From positions 9,605-73,604 of the forward strand of contig JBBBWG010031308.1 of the NCBI GenBank assembly GCA_037176905.1: a stretch of 64,000 nucleotides of DNA, in the 5' to 3' direction. The DNA comes from Azolla pinnata (lineage: Eukaryota; Streptophyta; Polypodiopsida; Salviniales; Salviniaceae). This document shows, piece after piece, positions 26,509 to 36,110 of the stretch. The translations under genes and the position numbers were made by a program. The notes beneath the pieces were generated by a model. It worked only from the letters and a program-made list of their open reading frames with translations. It had not been told where the DNA came from and ran no database searches. Each line of letters starts with the position of its first letter. Position 1 is the stretch's first letter.

Positions 26509-27633
26509 CTTTTCTTTGCTTCTTTTTTCCAATGTCTTGTTTTGCATCACCTGCAAACACTGTAAGAAAGGGAGATGTTCTTTGTATGATGATGGTTTGA
26601 GTTCAATAGCTGTAACTTTTATATATTCTTTCCTGATGTTTTGCATTCTGTCCAAATTTAACGCCTTTTTTGAAACAAATTTGACAAAACGTTCGTGAAG
26701 GTTAAAGTGGTAGCATGATAATATAATATCATAGTTTGTATGAAAATTAAGAGGGTCTCATCTTGTTGTTGGAACACACACAAATATATTTATATATAAA
26801 TTCCGTCAGGTGGTTTTGCCACGCGAAGGATGAAGCATTCTTTCTGCTCTACAGACCAAGGAAGCAGGTGATTCTGCCGAGCAATAATCTCTGCATGGTT
26901 TAATATACATATGGTTCAACCAAATATCATTTTGTGCCCAGGAAAGAAGTATCCTAGCAGCATTTTGTCCGAAGGTAAAAGGAACTGCTGTTCATTGTTT
27001 TGAGTTTGGTGATGTGTTCTGATGATTCTTCCATGTCTATAGCAGTTGAGCAGTTTGATGAATCGCTTGCGAATGGTGCAAATGCCAACTTATTGAAGGT
27101 GCGCTCCCTACTGGACTTAGTTATCTTGATTATCTAGATCTACATATGATTTACTCTTTTCACCCAGAGATTTCAGCCACTAAGATACGATAACGAAATA
27201 ATTGTCAGAATCACTGAAGTTGCCAAGGAAGAGAAGGACCAACGTGACATGATTTGGAGTCTGTGCCCATTATACAGTTGTGGACATCAGAAAACCTGTT
27301 GTCTGTTTTGAAGGAAGGAACTCTTCCATTTCTGCTATTGTCTAACATCTTCTTTGGTTGTTTGGTTGGTTTTCCTCTCACACAAATCGATCACATTGCT
27401 GCAGAGTGCAAAAAGACCACAAGGTGGAGAACAGTTGAAAAGGAGAACAAAATGCAAGAGTGTTGGCATGGAAACGAGCTTTGCAACACAAGGAAGGGCT
27501 TCTTAGGGTTGATGGTAGGCGATTTTGGTGTATGTTTTAGAATGATATGTCATTGGTGGACGAAGGGCTGGAAAGAGCATGAAACGTGAAGATGAGAGCA
27601 CGGGCCATGGTGGGCTGTTGCAGCACACGGCGG

Positions 27634-27669
<36 letters not shown>

Positions 27670-27798
27670 TGTCCATGAAAAGATGAATCAAGGAAATGTG
27701 GTTGATGATAATGATGCTGGTGTGATGGTGGTGAAATGCTGAATCTGGGGATCCTGCAACAAGCCTGAGGAGAGAGATGTGGTACCATCTGGAAGGAA
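26509..27798. other. intergenic between convergent genes, with a possible exon-like block
   Basis: Separates the convergent RED/SMU2 and small heat-shock genes. Most is 3' flank. A short block at about 27040-27260 looks exon-like on the plus strand: acceptor-type TCTATAG, an open VEQFDESLANGANANLLK, a GTGCGC donor, then ACCCAG and an open RFQPLRYDNEIIVRITEVAK. I recognise no family, so no gene is called. A CGA triplet run lies at 27637-27670. Confidence 0.45.
27637..27670. repeat. CGA triplet microsatellite
   Basis: About nine CGA/CGACGA units about 130 bases downstream of the small heat-shock protein stop codon, probably in or after its 3' UTR. Confidence 0.85.
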
Positions 27799-28557
27799 TC
27801 AGGAGAGGGCATAGGAGGGAATGTCGGAGATGAAGACAGTGCGGAGCAGGGGCTTCTTGGGGATGGTGATGATGATGACACCATTCTTGTCTCGAGCCTG
27901 CATCTCTCCGACTTCGATGCCGGGCGGCAGCTGGAACTTGCGCAGGAACTTGCCATGAGCCCTCTCCAGGAGGTGCCATCTTCCTGCCATGCCTTCATCC
28001 TTCATGTTGTTGTTCCCGCTGATCTGGAGCACGTTCCCGGGCAACAGCTCCACGCTCACCTCCTCCTTCCTCGAGCCTACTTCCATTGAAAGATGGAAAC
28101 CGTAGTACATGGGGTGGATCAGGATCAGGTTTTCTTCAAATCAATCAGAATGGGGCACATGGTCCAGAACACACAAAGCAACAAACACAAAAGCTGCTTA
28201 GCAGAAAGAAACCATACTACATGGGTGGATCAGGCCCCAGGTTTTCTTTTATTCAATCAGAATGGGGCACATGGTCCAGAAACACACAAAGCATCGCAGA
28301 ACAGCTGCGTAGCAGAAGGAAACTGTAATACATGGGTGGATCAGGGTCAGGTTTTCTTCAAAATCAATCAGAATCCAGAACACACAAACCAACACAGAAG
28401 CTGGTTAGCTAGCTAGCATCAATTGCAGGGCGCTCGTGGTTGGCTATGCATTGTGTTTGGGGTTTTCCTGACCTGGTGCATTGACCTTGAAGATGTGCGA
28501 ATCGCTCGTCTCAAGCCAATCGATCTTCACTTCCCCGATGCTTTCAAGGTTGGCCAT
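27799..28557 (-). CDS. small heat-shock protein (HSP20, alpha-crystallin domain)
   Basis: ATP-independent holdase chaperone. Two exons, 28473-28557 and 27799-28076, join in phase 1 to 120 residues. The start MANLESIGEVKIDW is followed by an ordinary plant alpha-crystallin domain: DWLETSDSHIFKVNAPG, then EEVSVELLPGNVLQISG, then RWHLLERAHGKFLRKFQLPP and KNGVIIITIPKK. With only about ten residues before the domain, the N-terminal arm is far shorter than in class I or II proteins (about 40-50). No ER or organelle signal is seen, and the end (IPSYALS) is not a PTS1. The position of the intron after the APG motif and the sequence around it remind me of the HSP15.7 type, but the class is uncertain. 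The intron is filled by a tandem repeat. A TATA-like stretch lies about 60 bases upstream of the ATG. Confidence 0.88.
28096..28408. repeat. 110-bp tandem repeat, three copies, filling the HSP20 intron
   Basis: Copies begin at about 28096, 28209 and 28319. Each has ACATGGGTGGATCAGG, GGTTTTCTT, AATCAATCAGAA and CCAGAACACACAAA-like blocks; the first two also share GGGGCACATGGTCCAGAA. Together they make up about 80% of the 396-base intron. Open frames through them repeat themselves and are not genes. Confidence 0.92.
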
Positions 28558-28559
28558 GA

Positions 28560-28589
28560 TGGCAATGGCAATGGCAATGGCAATGGCAA
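28560..28589. repeat. GGCAAT hexanucleotide repeat next to the HSP20 start
   Basis: Five units of GGCAAT (ATTGCC on the coding strand), directly in front of the minus-strand start codon at 28557, so it lies in the 5' UTR. Confidence 0.88.
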
Positions 28590-28616
28590 CACCTCTTTCT
28601 CTCCCTCGGATCTAAT

Positions 28617-28627
28617 ATATATACATA
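28617..28627 (-). promoter_or_regulatory. candidate TATA box of the HSP20 gene
   Basis: TATATATA on the minus strand about 60-70 bases upstream of the ATG, a position that would give a short 5' UTR. No convincing array of nGAAn heat-shock elements was found just upstream, so heat control is not shown by the sequence. Confidence 0.4.
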
Positions 28628-30266
28628 GGTATAGATCAAAGTCTCTGCAAAAGAGGGAATGCAAGCTAGCAGATTGGATTGTGAATGTATCCTGCCGATG
28701 CCCGCTTATTTATGTGGTTGCTTGGTTCCGAGAGTTTCCGCTCGTCGAATTCTTCACCTTACTTCTCTCTAGATCAAAGCACCTAACAGAGAGATCACAG
28801 GCAGCTTGGAGCCCACAAAAGCCTCAACCTCGCCGATACCTAGTCTAGTTGCCTATCGATTCGACAAAGGCCATGGCGAGATCATGTGCCTATTGTAAGA
28901 GGAGCCAAAAATGCGTATCTGCTGCATCGATCGGGGCTTCTCAACGGACTTGTTTGACTGCCTTTGATTAAGCTATAAGGAACATGGAGAAGAAACAAAG
29001 CTTTGTGTGTTGTGTATGCAAAATCCAATCATGGGGTGTGATCATTGATGTCGTTGCTCTGTTTCCGCATTTGTGATGCGCACGACGAAATGAGTGGTAT
29101 AGTGCTTATGCTCTTTTTTGTATGGAAACGACAGGAATGGTATAATCAGCGCGAATGGAGCCAAGGTGTATATATGTATATGGATTTGGATCAAATGTGC
29201 TGGGAAAGGATGAAGGATGACGTGATGTCGTCAGGGGTCTTCTTGTTGGCATCGGGATCAGTAGCGTAATGTTGGAGCAATGGTTTTGGTCTCAGCGAAC
29301 CTATGTTAGAAATCGTTCATCGCTTTCAGCGTATGCATCCCATTTTTGTAAAGGAATATGCTACTCAAAGCTTGATGGGACCATTCCACTTTAGTATTGA
29401 GTTGGCATCGGAATTAGATGAAAAAGGGTAAATGTCCACAGGGAGGAGATATCCATCGCTCATAGAATCATTTGTCGCGAAGTCCATATAATCGGACCTA
29501 CATTCGATTAGGTTAAGGACATGTTTTGAAGGTACCTGTTCTTGGTTTTTTTGCACACATTGGGCACATAATTTAGATACTATCTAGGGAGTGAATCCAA
29601 GGGTCGCGTTTCACCAAGCCTACAGCATTTCAGCTAGTTCGGCTGATGTTTGATTCCGTCCTAATCGCAAGCATCAACTGAGCTAAAAAAAGACTCTTCA
29701 TCTGCTGTTTGACAAATCTTCGATTTGTTCCAAAGAGCAAAACTTTAGCAAGGAGGGATGGGTTAAAAGAAATAAGCATATGCATTTGAATTTTGACCAT
29801 ACAATTTTCTCGACAATGCACGGAATCACCTGACAAGTCATGTGGGATTTCACTCTCAAGAGTACACTAGTGTTTCTTGATATGTGCAGTGCAAAGAGGA
29901 TGATGATCAATCATTATTGGCATCTTCCATCTCCGCAAACATTGGCACAGACGCAGATAATCATAAACACCAGTAAGCACTAGTGTTTACTAGTAGCATC
30001 ACAAGCACTAATCAGTGTTTCTAGATGCAAAAAACACTCTACAGTAGTAAATATTGCAATGGAGGGGTATGATGATGAGGATGACGGTGATGGTACTGGT
30101 GTTTTTTGATACAAAAAACTACCTACATTAGCAAGCATTGGCATAAAAAGGAATGCTGTGTTGCCATCATGCTCATCATCAAGTGCTAGCATTGCTTCTA
30201 GATACAAAACAATCTGTAGGAACAAGCAAGCATTTGCATCAACGGAGATGATAGTGATGATCATTG

Positions 30267-30270
<4 letters not shown>
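28628..30270. other. intergenic, no gene; degenerate repeats at 29860-30245
   Basis: Holds the upstream region of the HSP20 gene and the 3' flank of the HAK gene. From about 29860 to 30245 there are poorly conserved reiterated pieces (CACTAGTGTTT, GCATTGGCA, TTCTAGATACAAAA/TTCTAGATGCAAAA, ATGATGAT). No reading frame has a recognisable product. Confidence 0.5.

Positions 30271-30319
<49 letters not shown>
30271..30319. repeat. GA dinucleotide microsatellite at the HAK gene's 3' end
   Basis: About 24 GA units. It stops right where the coding end of the potassium transporter begins on the minus strand, so it lies in the 3' UTR next to the stop codon. A second, shorter GA run sits in intron 7 near 31815. 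Confidence 0.88.
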
Positions 30320-30321
<2 letters not shown>

Positions 30322-33300
30322 ATATTTGATAAGTCATCCCTACTTGAAGGAATTGTGAACTAGGGATGTCTAGAAAGGCCAATGCTGACCTGCAATTGAT
30401 GGCTAAGAAGCGATAGAGATGGTTGATGACGAAGCGCTCGAACCAATTGGTGTGGGCGCTGGTCTTTAACGTTACCTTCCCCAGCACATAAACCGCACCT
30501 TTCATCACGGCTGCCTCCAGCTCCGCCAATTCTGCCGAGTACTCTCCTCCACCTGGAAGCTTCCTTCGTCGCACTTCATGACTCGCCTCGATCCTTATAC
30601 CTACTCCATCTTCCATTCCTTCTTCCAATTCTTCTTCTTCTTCTTCTTCTTCCTTGGGCAAGATCCGGACACCGTTCGACCTTGCATTATTAGGTATTGA
30701 TGTATGGTTATGGTTTGGATTAGCTGACCTGAGCAATTGCTGTTGTTGCTGCTCCTCATCTGAAATGTGGGACTTCAATCGATGCACTATCTCGCTCAAC
30801 ACCGTTGCATGCTGCGTGTTCATCAGATCCATGTAACCATACCTTGCGATGCACCGATACACTCCTCTGTATGCCTGGAATCGATCAACCAGAAACCTTT
30901 CCTCAGGTAGCACCGTCCTTACAGGTACGTATCGGATCGTGACAAACACCAACACTTGATGCAGCGTTCCGACGCATCTCACGTAGTGGCTGATGATGGG
31001 CGGTAGCCCGTGCACGAGATCGCTGTAGAACAAGCAGACGCCGGGCACTCTGACGATGGCTTCATCGTACAGCAGCTTTTGCATCTCCTCTTTCGACACC
31101 TTCCTCGATGCCTCGTACTCGTACTTCTTCTGCCGCCCGTAGATCCACGATAGCATGATGACGAGGAAGAACGCTGCGATCGCAAAGGGGACCCAACCAC
31201 CTTGGGGCACCTTGTTCAGCACGGCAGTTAGGTAGATCCCTTCGATGATGCCGAAGGTACAGAGGAAGCATAAGATAATGGGGAGTGGGAGCTTCCACAG
31301 CACGGTCATGACCAACGTCACGAGCAGGGTGGTGATGAGCATGACACATATAACAGCAACTCCTGTACGTGAAGAAGCAAACACTAGAACAACTTCAAAA
31401 CAATCATATGACTCCCATGCAGATGTATTAACCAGCATCATTCTAAATTCTTCAAATAAATGCTTAGATGCACGTAGCTACATCTAGAATGAAGAACGAC
31501 CACCAAATAAAAGTAAAGCAGCTTCCGTAAAATGACCACAGATGAATAAAAGTAAAGCAGCTTCCGTAAAATGACCACAGATGAATAAAAGTAAAGCAGC
31601 TTCCGTAGGCAATCCCCAAAACACTTCGAAGTTTAAAAGAAGACCAAACAAATAAAGACAAAGAATTCACCACAAACTTTGCTATGAACATGCACCACAA
31701 AGAATTCACTACACAAATTTTGTTACAAGCATGACCATAACTAATCATGAGAAATCTTTTGAAGTTTTTCCTAAATCTTATGGTGTAATAAGCTGAGGTT
31801 AATTCACATCAGAAAGAGAGAGAGAGAGAGAGAGAGAGTAAGAATACAAACACTATGCCTAGTTATGGTTATATCTGTGACAAACTCAAGTAGAGAAAAT
31901 AGATATTGAAGAGAGAATATTCGTACCGAACGCGTTCCCGATTTGTGTCCCGCTCCTAAACCCGAGGACGACTGCTATACAAAGGATCATCAAGCAATAG
32001 TTCGCTTCGGGTGAGTAGACCTCGCCTTCAGACCTATCTGATGTGTGAACGATTTTCACTCTTGGGAAACAGGAGAGGGCGACCGATTGCTTGACGATGC
32101 TAAATGTAGCCGAGATGAGCGCTTGGCTCGCTACTATCGCCGCCAAAGTGGACACCACAAACATGGGCCAGTAGACAGGTCTGGGTATGGATTTGAAGAA
32201 TGTATCATGCAGATCAAGCGGGTTCTTGATCAAATAGGCTGCCTCTCCTGCATATGTGAGTATCAAGGACGGGTACACGAGGAACGAGAAGGCAATCTAC
32301 AAGTATCAGCAGCAAACCGAAATGAGTGATTTGTTGAAAATGGGCAAAGAAAACAGACTTTCCTTTCGCTTATATCAGTTATTATGAGGTAATTTCTAAC
32401 TGTTAGGTGACCTGTAAGAAGCTGTCATTTATAAAAGCACATACAATATTTTTGCACACTTGGCCAGAAGCACGGATCATTGACACAATGGCCAATACCT
32501 GGATCGCCCTCTTATTGAAATGACCCAAGTCTGCAAACATGGCTTCCGCACCTGCATCGATGTATATGAGATTTAGTTAGGATCACATCCTTTCATCAAT
32601 ATTCAATGCCCATCCCATTTATGCCAAATTATGTAAAATGTCCTTTGATGGCAGTACCTGTTATGCACAACACGATAGCCCCCAACATTACCCATCCATG
32701 CTTGCCGTGATGGATAAAAAAAAGGAAGATATAATGTGGAGAGATAGCTTTGAAGACTGCCGGATAGTATGTGGCAATGTTGTAGATGCCAATAAGTGCA
32801 GTGCTGATGAACCATGAAACCATTACTGGGGAAAATAGGAAGCTCACTCTGTGCGTTCCAAAGCTTTGGAGGAGGAACAAGCATAGTAGAATCACAGCCG
32901 ACACGATCACCACCACATCTATGGTGAAAACAAAAGTCGCGTATCATTGCATAAAGTTTGATCAATCAACAGACTTGCATTAGAAAAAGAAAAGCGTTTG
33001 TATGGAGCACAATATGTCAGAAATTCCCATTGCTTGGCAATCACATGGCGGATGCATAAGATAAGGAATTGAAACAAAACTCAAAAAGCACCAACAACGT
33101 ACTGAATGTCATCAAACTAAAAAGCACGTCTAAAACCGACTGCTTTGAGATTTAGCAAGTTAAAGAACACAGGTGAAAAAAACAAAAGCAAAAGCTAGGA
33201 GGCTTTACTCTGGTTTAGGCTAGGATTTTGGGACTTGATACCTCCGATTGCCGAGAGAACTAGCTCAAACAAAATAAGATTCTCGATTAGTTCATTTATA

Positions 33301-34203
33301 AAAATAGACTAAAGGAATCCACATGGTATAATGTTGGGCAGAAAAAGCTGTTCAATGAATGATAACAACATAAAAAGGATTATTCCTTTACCTGAAATGG
33401 CAGGTGTGAGGACCCCATCACCTATAACCATACACGTCCCCAACATCACCAACCACATGAGTGCAATTTGCATAAACCTGCTTCCTTCGATAAACTTGAG
33501 TGCCTTTGTGTTGAATGCTCTGCTAGACCGAGTCTCCTTTTCCTGTGCTGGTCCATAGAACCTGAGCTCCGCATCGGATTCAAGTCGTGCTAACTGCTTC
33601 GATCTGCCCCCGCCTCCTGGCCTGAGGTTTATGGTCCGCGATAGCAACGAATACAGAGCAAATGTACCACCTGCCGCATATACTCGTGTTGGGCATAAAA
33701 GAAAACGAAGACTCCGAATCGAAGTACATGAATATAAAAGAGGTTTATACTATCCCCCATGGCAGGTACTGAATTGAATGTTCTCAGGCATAACAAGGAT
33801 ACCTCTCTATGGTGCAAAATGTACCGTTTCTGGATTTCACGCAGCAAAAGCAAAATATAGGCTATCAGAAATTATGATTTAAAGTTTTTGTTTTCAGCTT
33901 TAAATGGCATGAAGTTTTTGTTTCCAGAATTGAGTGGGTTGACACCTCGTTATTGTATTTGATTCGAGTTTTTGGAATCAGCTTGATCCATATCCCAGCT
34001 GCTTCTCCCGGCTTTATATGGCATGAAGCCTCATTTTTCAGAATTGAGCAAATCAGCACCTCTATATAACATCTGAGTTAAGTTTTCGCAATGGGTTCTG
34101 CTCCATGATACAAAAAGTATGTTTTCCAGAGTTCATTGGATAATCAATACAACTCTGTAGCAAATTTTCTTTTTCTAATTCTTGTACTAGTACTAGTACA
34201 GAA

Positions 34204-34279
<76 letters not shown>

Positions 34280-35566
34280 TGTGGGAACATGCAAAAATAT
34301 TTCACATGTTATACATTAACCGACATTGTTTCTAATCATTCATGAGCGCATACCTTCACCATGGTCATCAGCCCGGAGAACGATGAATACATATTTGACA
34401 AGAGCTACCATGGTAAGGGACCAAAAGATGAGGCTGAGCACACCAAGGAAGTCGTCCGAGGATGACAGTGGGAACTCGAGGGACGAGAACACGTAAAGCG
34501 GGGACGTGCCGAGGTCCCCATACACAACGCCGAGTGTTTGGTAAGCCATGATGAACGTCTCCCATGCGCCATAGATCTAACCAAAAGACCTTGTAGGTTC
34601 CAAAATCGGGAGAAATATACAGGCTAATTTATGCTATGCATTGCCCATTTACATGAAAATAGTGGCAAACAGGAATCTGATTAGGAACCGCAAGTTAAGC
34701 ATATGTTTGCCTGTTAATGCATGTGTGTATTTGTGTGATCAGCGCCCGGTAAGCAATGCAGATTGTCTCCCATATGCCATATACCTAGTAACCACATGGA
34801 GTACTTCTATGTTCACGAATCGAACACGATAAATCTGGGCTAGTTTGTGCTATGCATCTTGACCATGTTAGTACATGGAAACATCGGTAACAATGTAATC
34901 AGCAACAGCATGCCAAGTAGACGTGCATATGCATATTGTTCATGCATGTATGTGTGTCAGCAAATGTCTGGCTAGCCATGCATGCAGACCAACATTGTTA
35001 ATTATGCCCCAAATAGCAAACCATATGATCGGTTTGCAGGTTCAATTAAAATCAAAAGGAATGTATTTCTAGGCCAGTTTTGTTTGCTATGCATCATGAA
35101 AATATTGGCAAAAACGGTGATGAGCAAACACATGCAGCTTATCAGGTATTATGTGTTTATGCAGTGTGCATGCATGTATATGGATGTGTACCTTGACTTT
35201 GAATGAATGCTGATCATGGAAGTAAGCTTCGGAGATCGAGCGTGTAATGGGTTGCCGAGGGCTCCTCGCATCGGGCGCACGATCCACATCGCATCTTGCT
35301 TCTGCAGGTGATCCAGCGCTGGAGATTTCTTCGTCCTTCACGCATTCGATGCTAAAACTTGCACTGGTAGCTATGGCTTGCAGCCGCTGATGCAGCTCAT
35401 CCTCATCACCATCATCACCATCATCGTCCTCGTCATCATCATCACCATCATCATCATCATCACCGTCATCATCATCGAGAACGACAACATCAGCGCCGAT
35501 TTGATCCTCTTCTGCGCCTCTTGCTGCTGCTTGTCGGCTGCCGGATCGGCTCAACGCATGCGTCAT
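30320..35566 (-). CDS. HAK/KUP/KT potassium transporter
   Basis: Proton-coupled potassium uptake carrier with about 12 membrane segments. Eight exons, 5' to 3': 35192-35566, 34354-34576, 33392-33670, 33209-33259, 32658-32918, 32499-32551, 31927-32296, 30320-31362; in phase, 884 residues. The family signature [13 protein letters not shown] starts near residue 142. Other family blocks: [31 protein letters not shown], the [17 protein letters not shown] loop, [28 protein letters not shown] with [11 protein letters not shown], and the end LQVGMTYQI. Exons 4 (51 nt, [17 protein letters not shown]) and 6 (53 nt) are short but conserved pieces. The cytosolic N-terminus (1-125) carries a long Asp/Glu run coded by GAT/GAC repeats, and the C-terminal tail has a second run of nine Glu. 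A long acidic N-terminus recalls AtKUP7-type members, but subgroup and affinity cannot be told. The start is the first Met of the open exon. Confidence 0.93.
31508..31607. repeat. 40-bp tandem repeat, about 2.5 copies
   Basis: Nearly identical copies of AGTAAAGCAGCTTCCGTAAA plus ATGACCACAGATGAATAAA within intron 7 of the HAK gene. The copies are almost perfect, so the expansion is young. Confidence 0.9.
34209..34277. repeat. ACT triplet microsatellite
   Basis: About 22 ACT units in the second intron of the HAK gene (34209-34277 with a CCACC start). Confidence 0.92.
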
Positions 35567-35754
35567 GGGGTGGTTTTTTCTTCTGTTTCTGCTACTGCTG
35601 CTTCTTCTTCTGCTGCTGCTGCTTATCGCAGCTTAGTCTTCTTCTGCTTCTTCCCTCTGCTTCTGCAGCACCACGAGCGATGGCAGAGGGATCGATCGAT
35701 CGGATCGAACATGAAGAAGACAGGCGGGAAGAGACCAAACCAAGAAAGCAGACA

Positions 35755-35812
35755 AAACGCAAAACGCAAAACGCAAAACGCAAAACGCAAACTGCGGCCA
35801 AAACGCAAAGAC
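35755..35812. repeat. AAAACGC short tandem repeat
   Basis: About five units of a 7-8 base AAAACGC(A) motif, 190-245 bases upstream of the HAK start codon, in the space between the HAK and GST genes. Confidence 0.8.
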
Positions 35813-35914
35813 GGCTATTTTTAAGCTGCGTTTTTGTTAATCCTTTTTTATTCTTCTTATCATTAAATAATATCATTTAGCCGTCTAATCCTGATTTAGG
35901 AGAGCAAGAAAATT

Positions 35915-35961
35915 AGGATCTTAAACCCTAAAAACCCTAAAAACCCTAAACCCTAAACCCC
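35915..35961. repeat. short interstitial telomere-type repeat (CCCTAAA)
   Basis: CCCTAAA and CCCTAAAAA variants, five units, orientation opposite to the arrays inside the neighbouring GST gene. It lies between the HAK promoter side and the GST 3' end. Single CCCTAAA units are known telo-box promoter motifs. Confidence 0.8.
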
Positions 35962-36110
35962 AATCCGATAATCGCTCCCGAGATCTGATTAGTAGAAGGA
36001 TTTAGCCTAATCTCCAAAACGCCCTTAATCATGCGCCGAGCCGAAGTAATCCAGCGGGCGTTTATAATAATAGCAACAACAACAACAAATAAGAGCTCTC
36101 CAGACGATCC

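Noticed and set aside
28086-28416. Repetitive open frames of 80-107 residues
   Set aside because: They run through the three-copy tandem repeat of the HSP20 intron and repeat the same peptide.
33242-33259. An 18-nt micro-exon in the HAK gene
   Set aside because: The frame continues past the GTATCAAG word and gives the family-like [12 protein letters not shown] before a better donor, so the exon is 51 nt (33209-33259).
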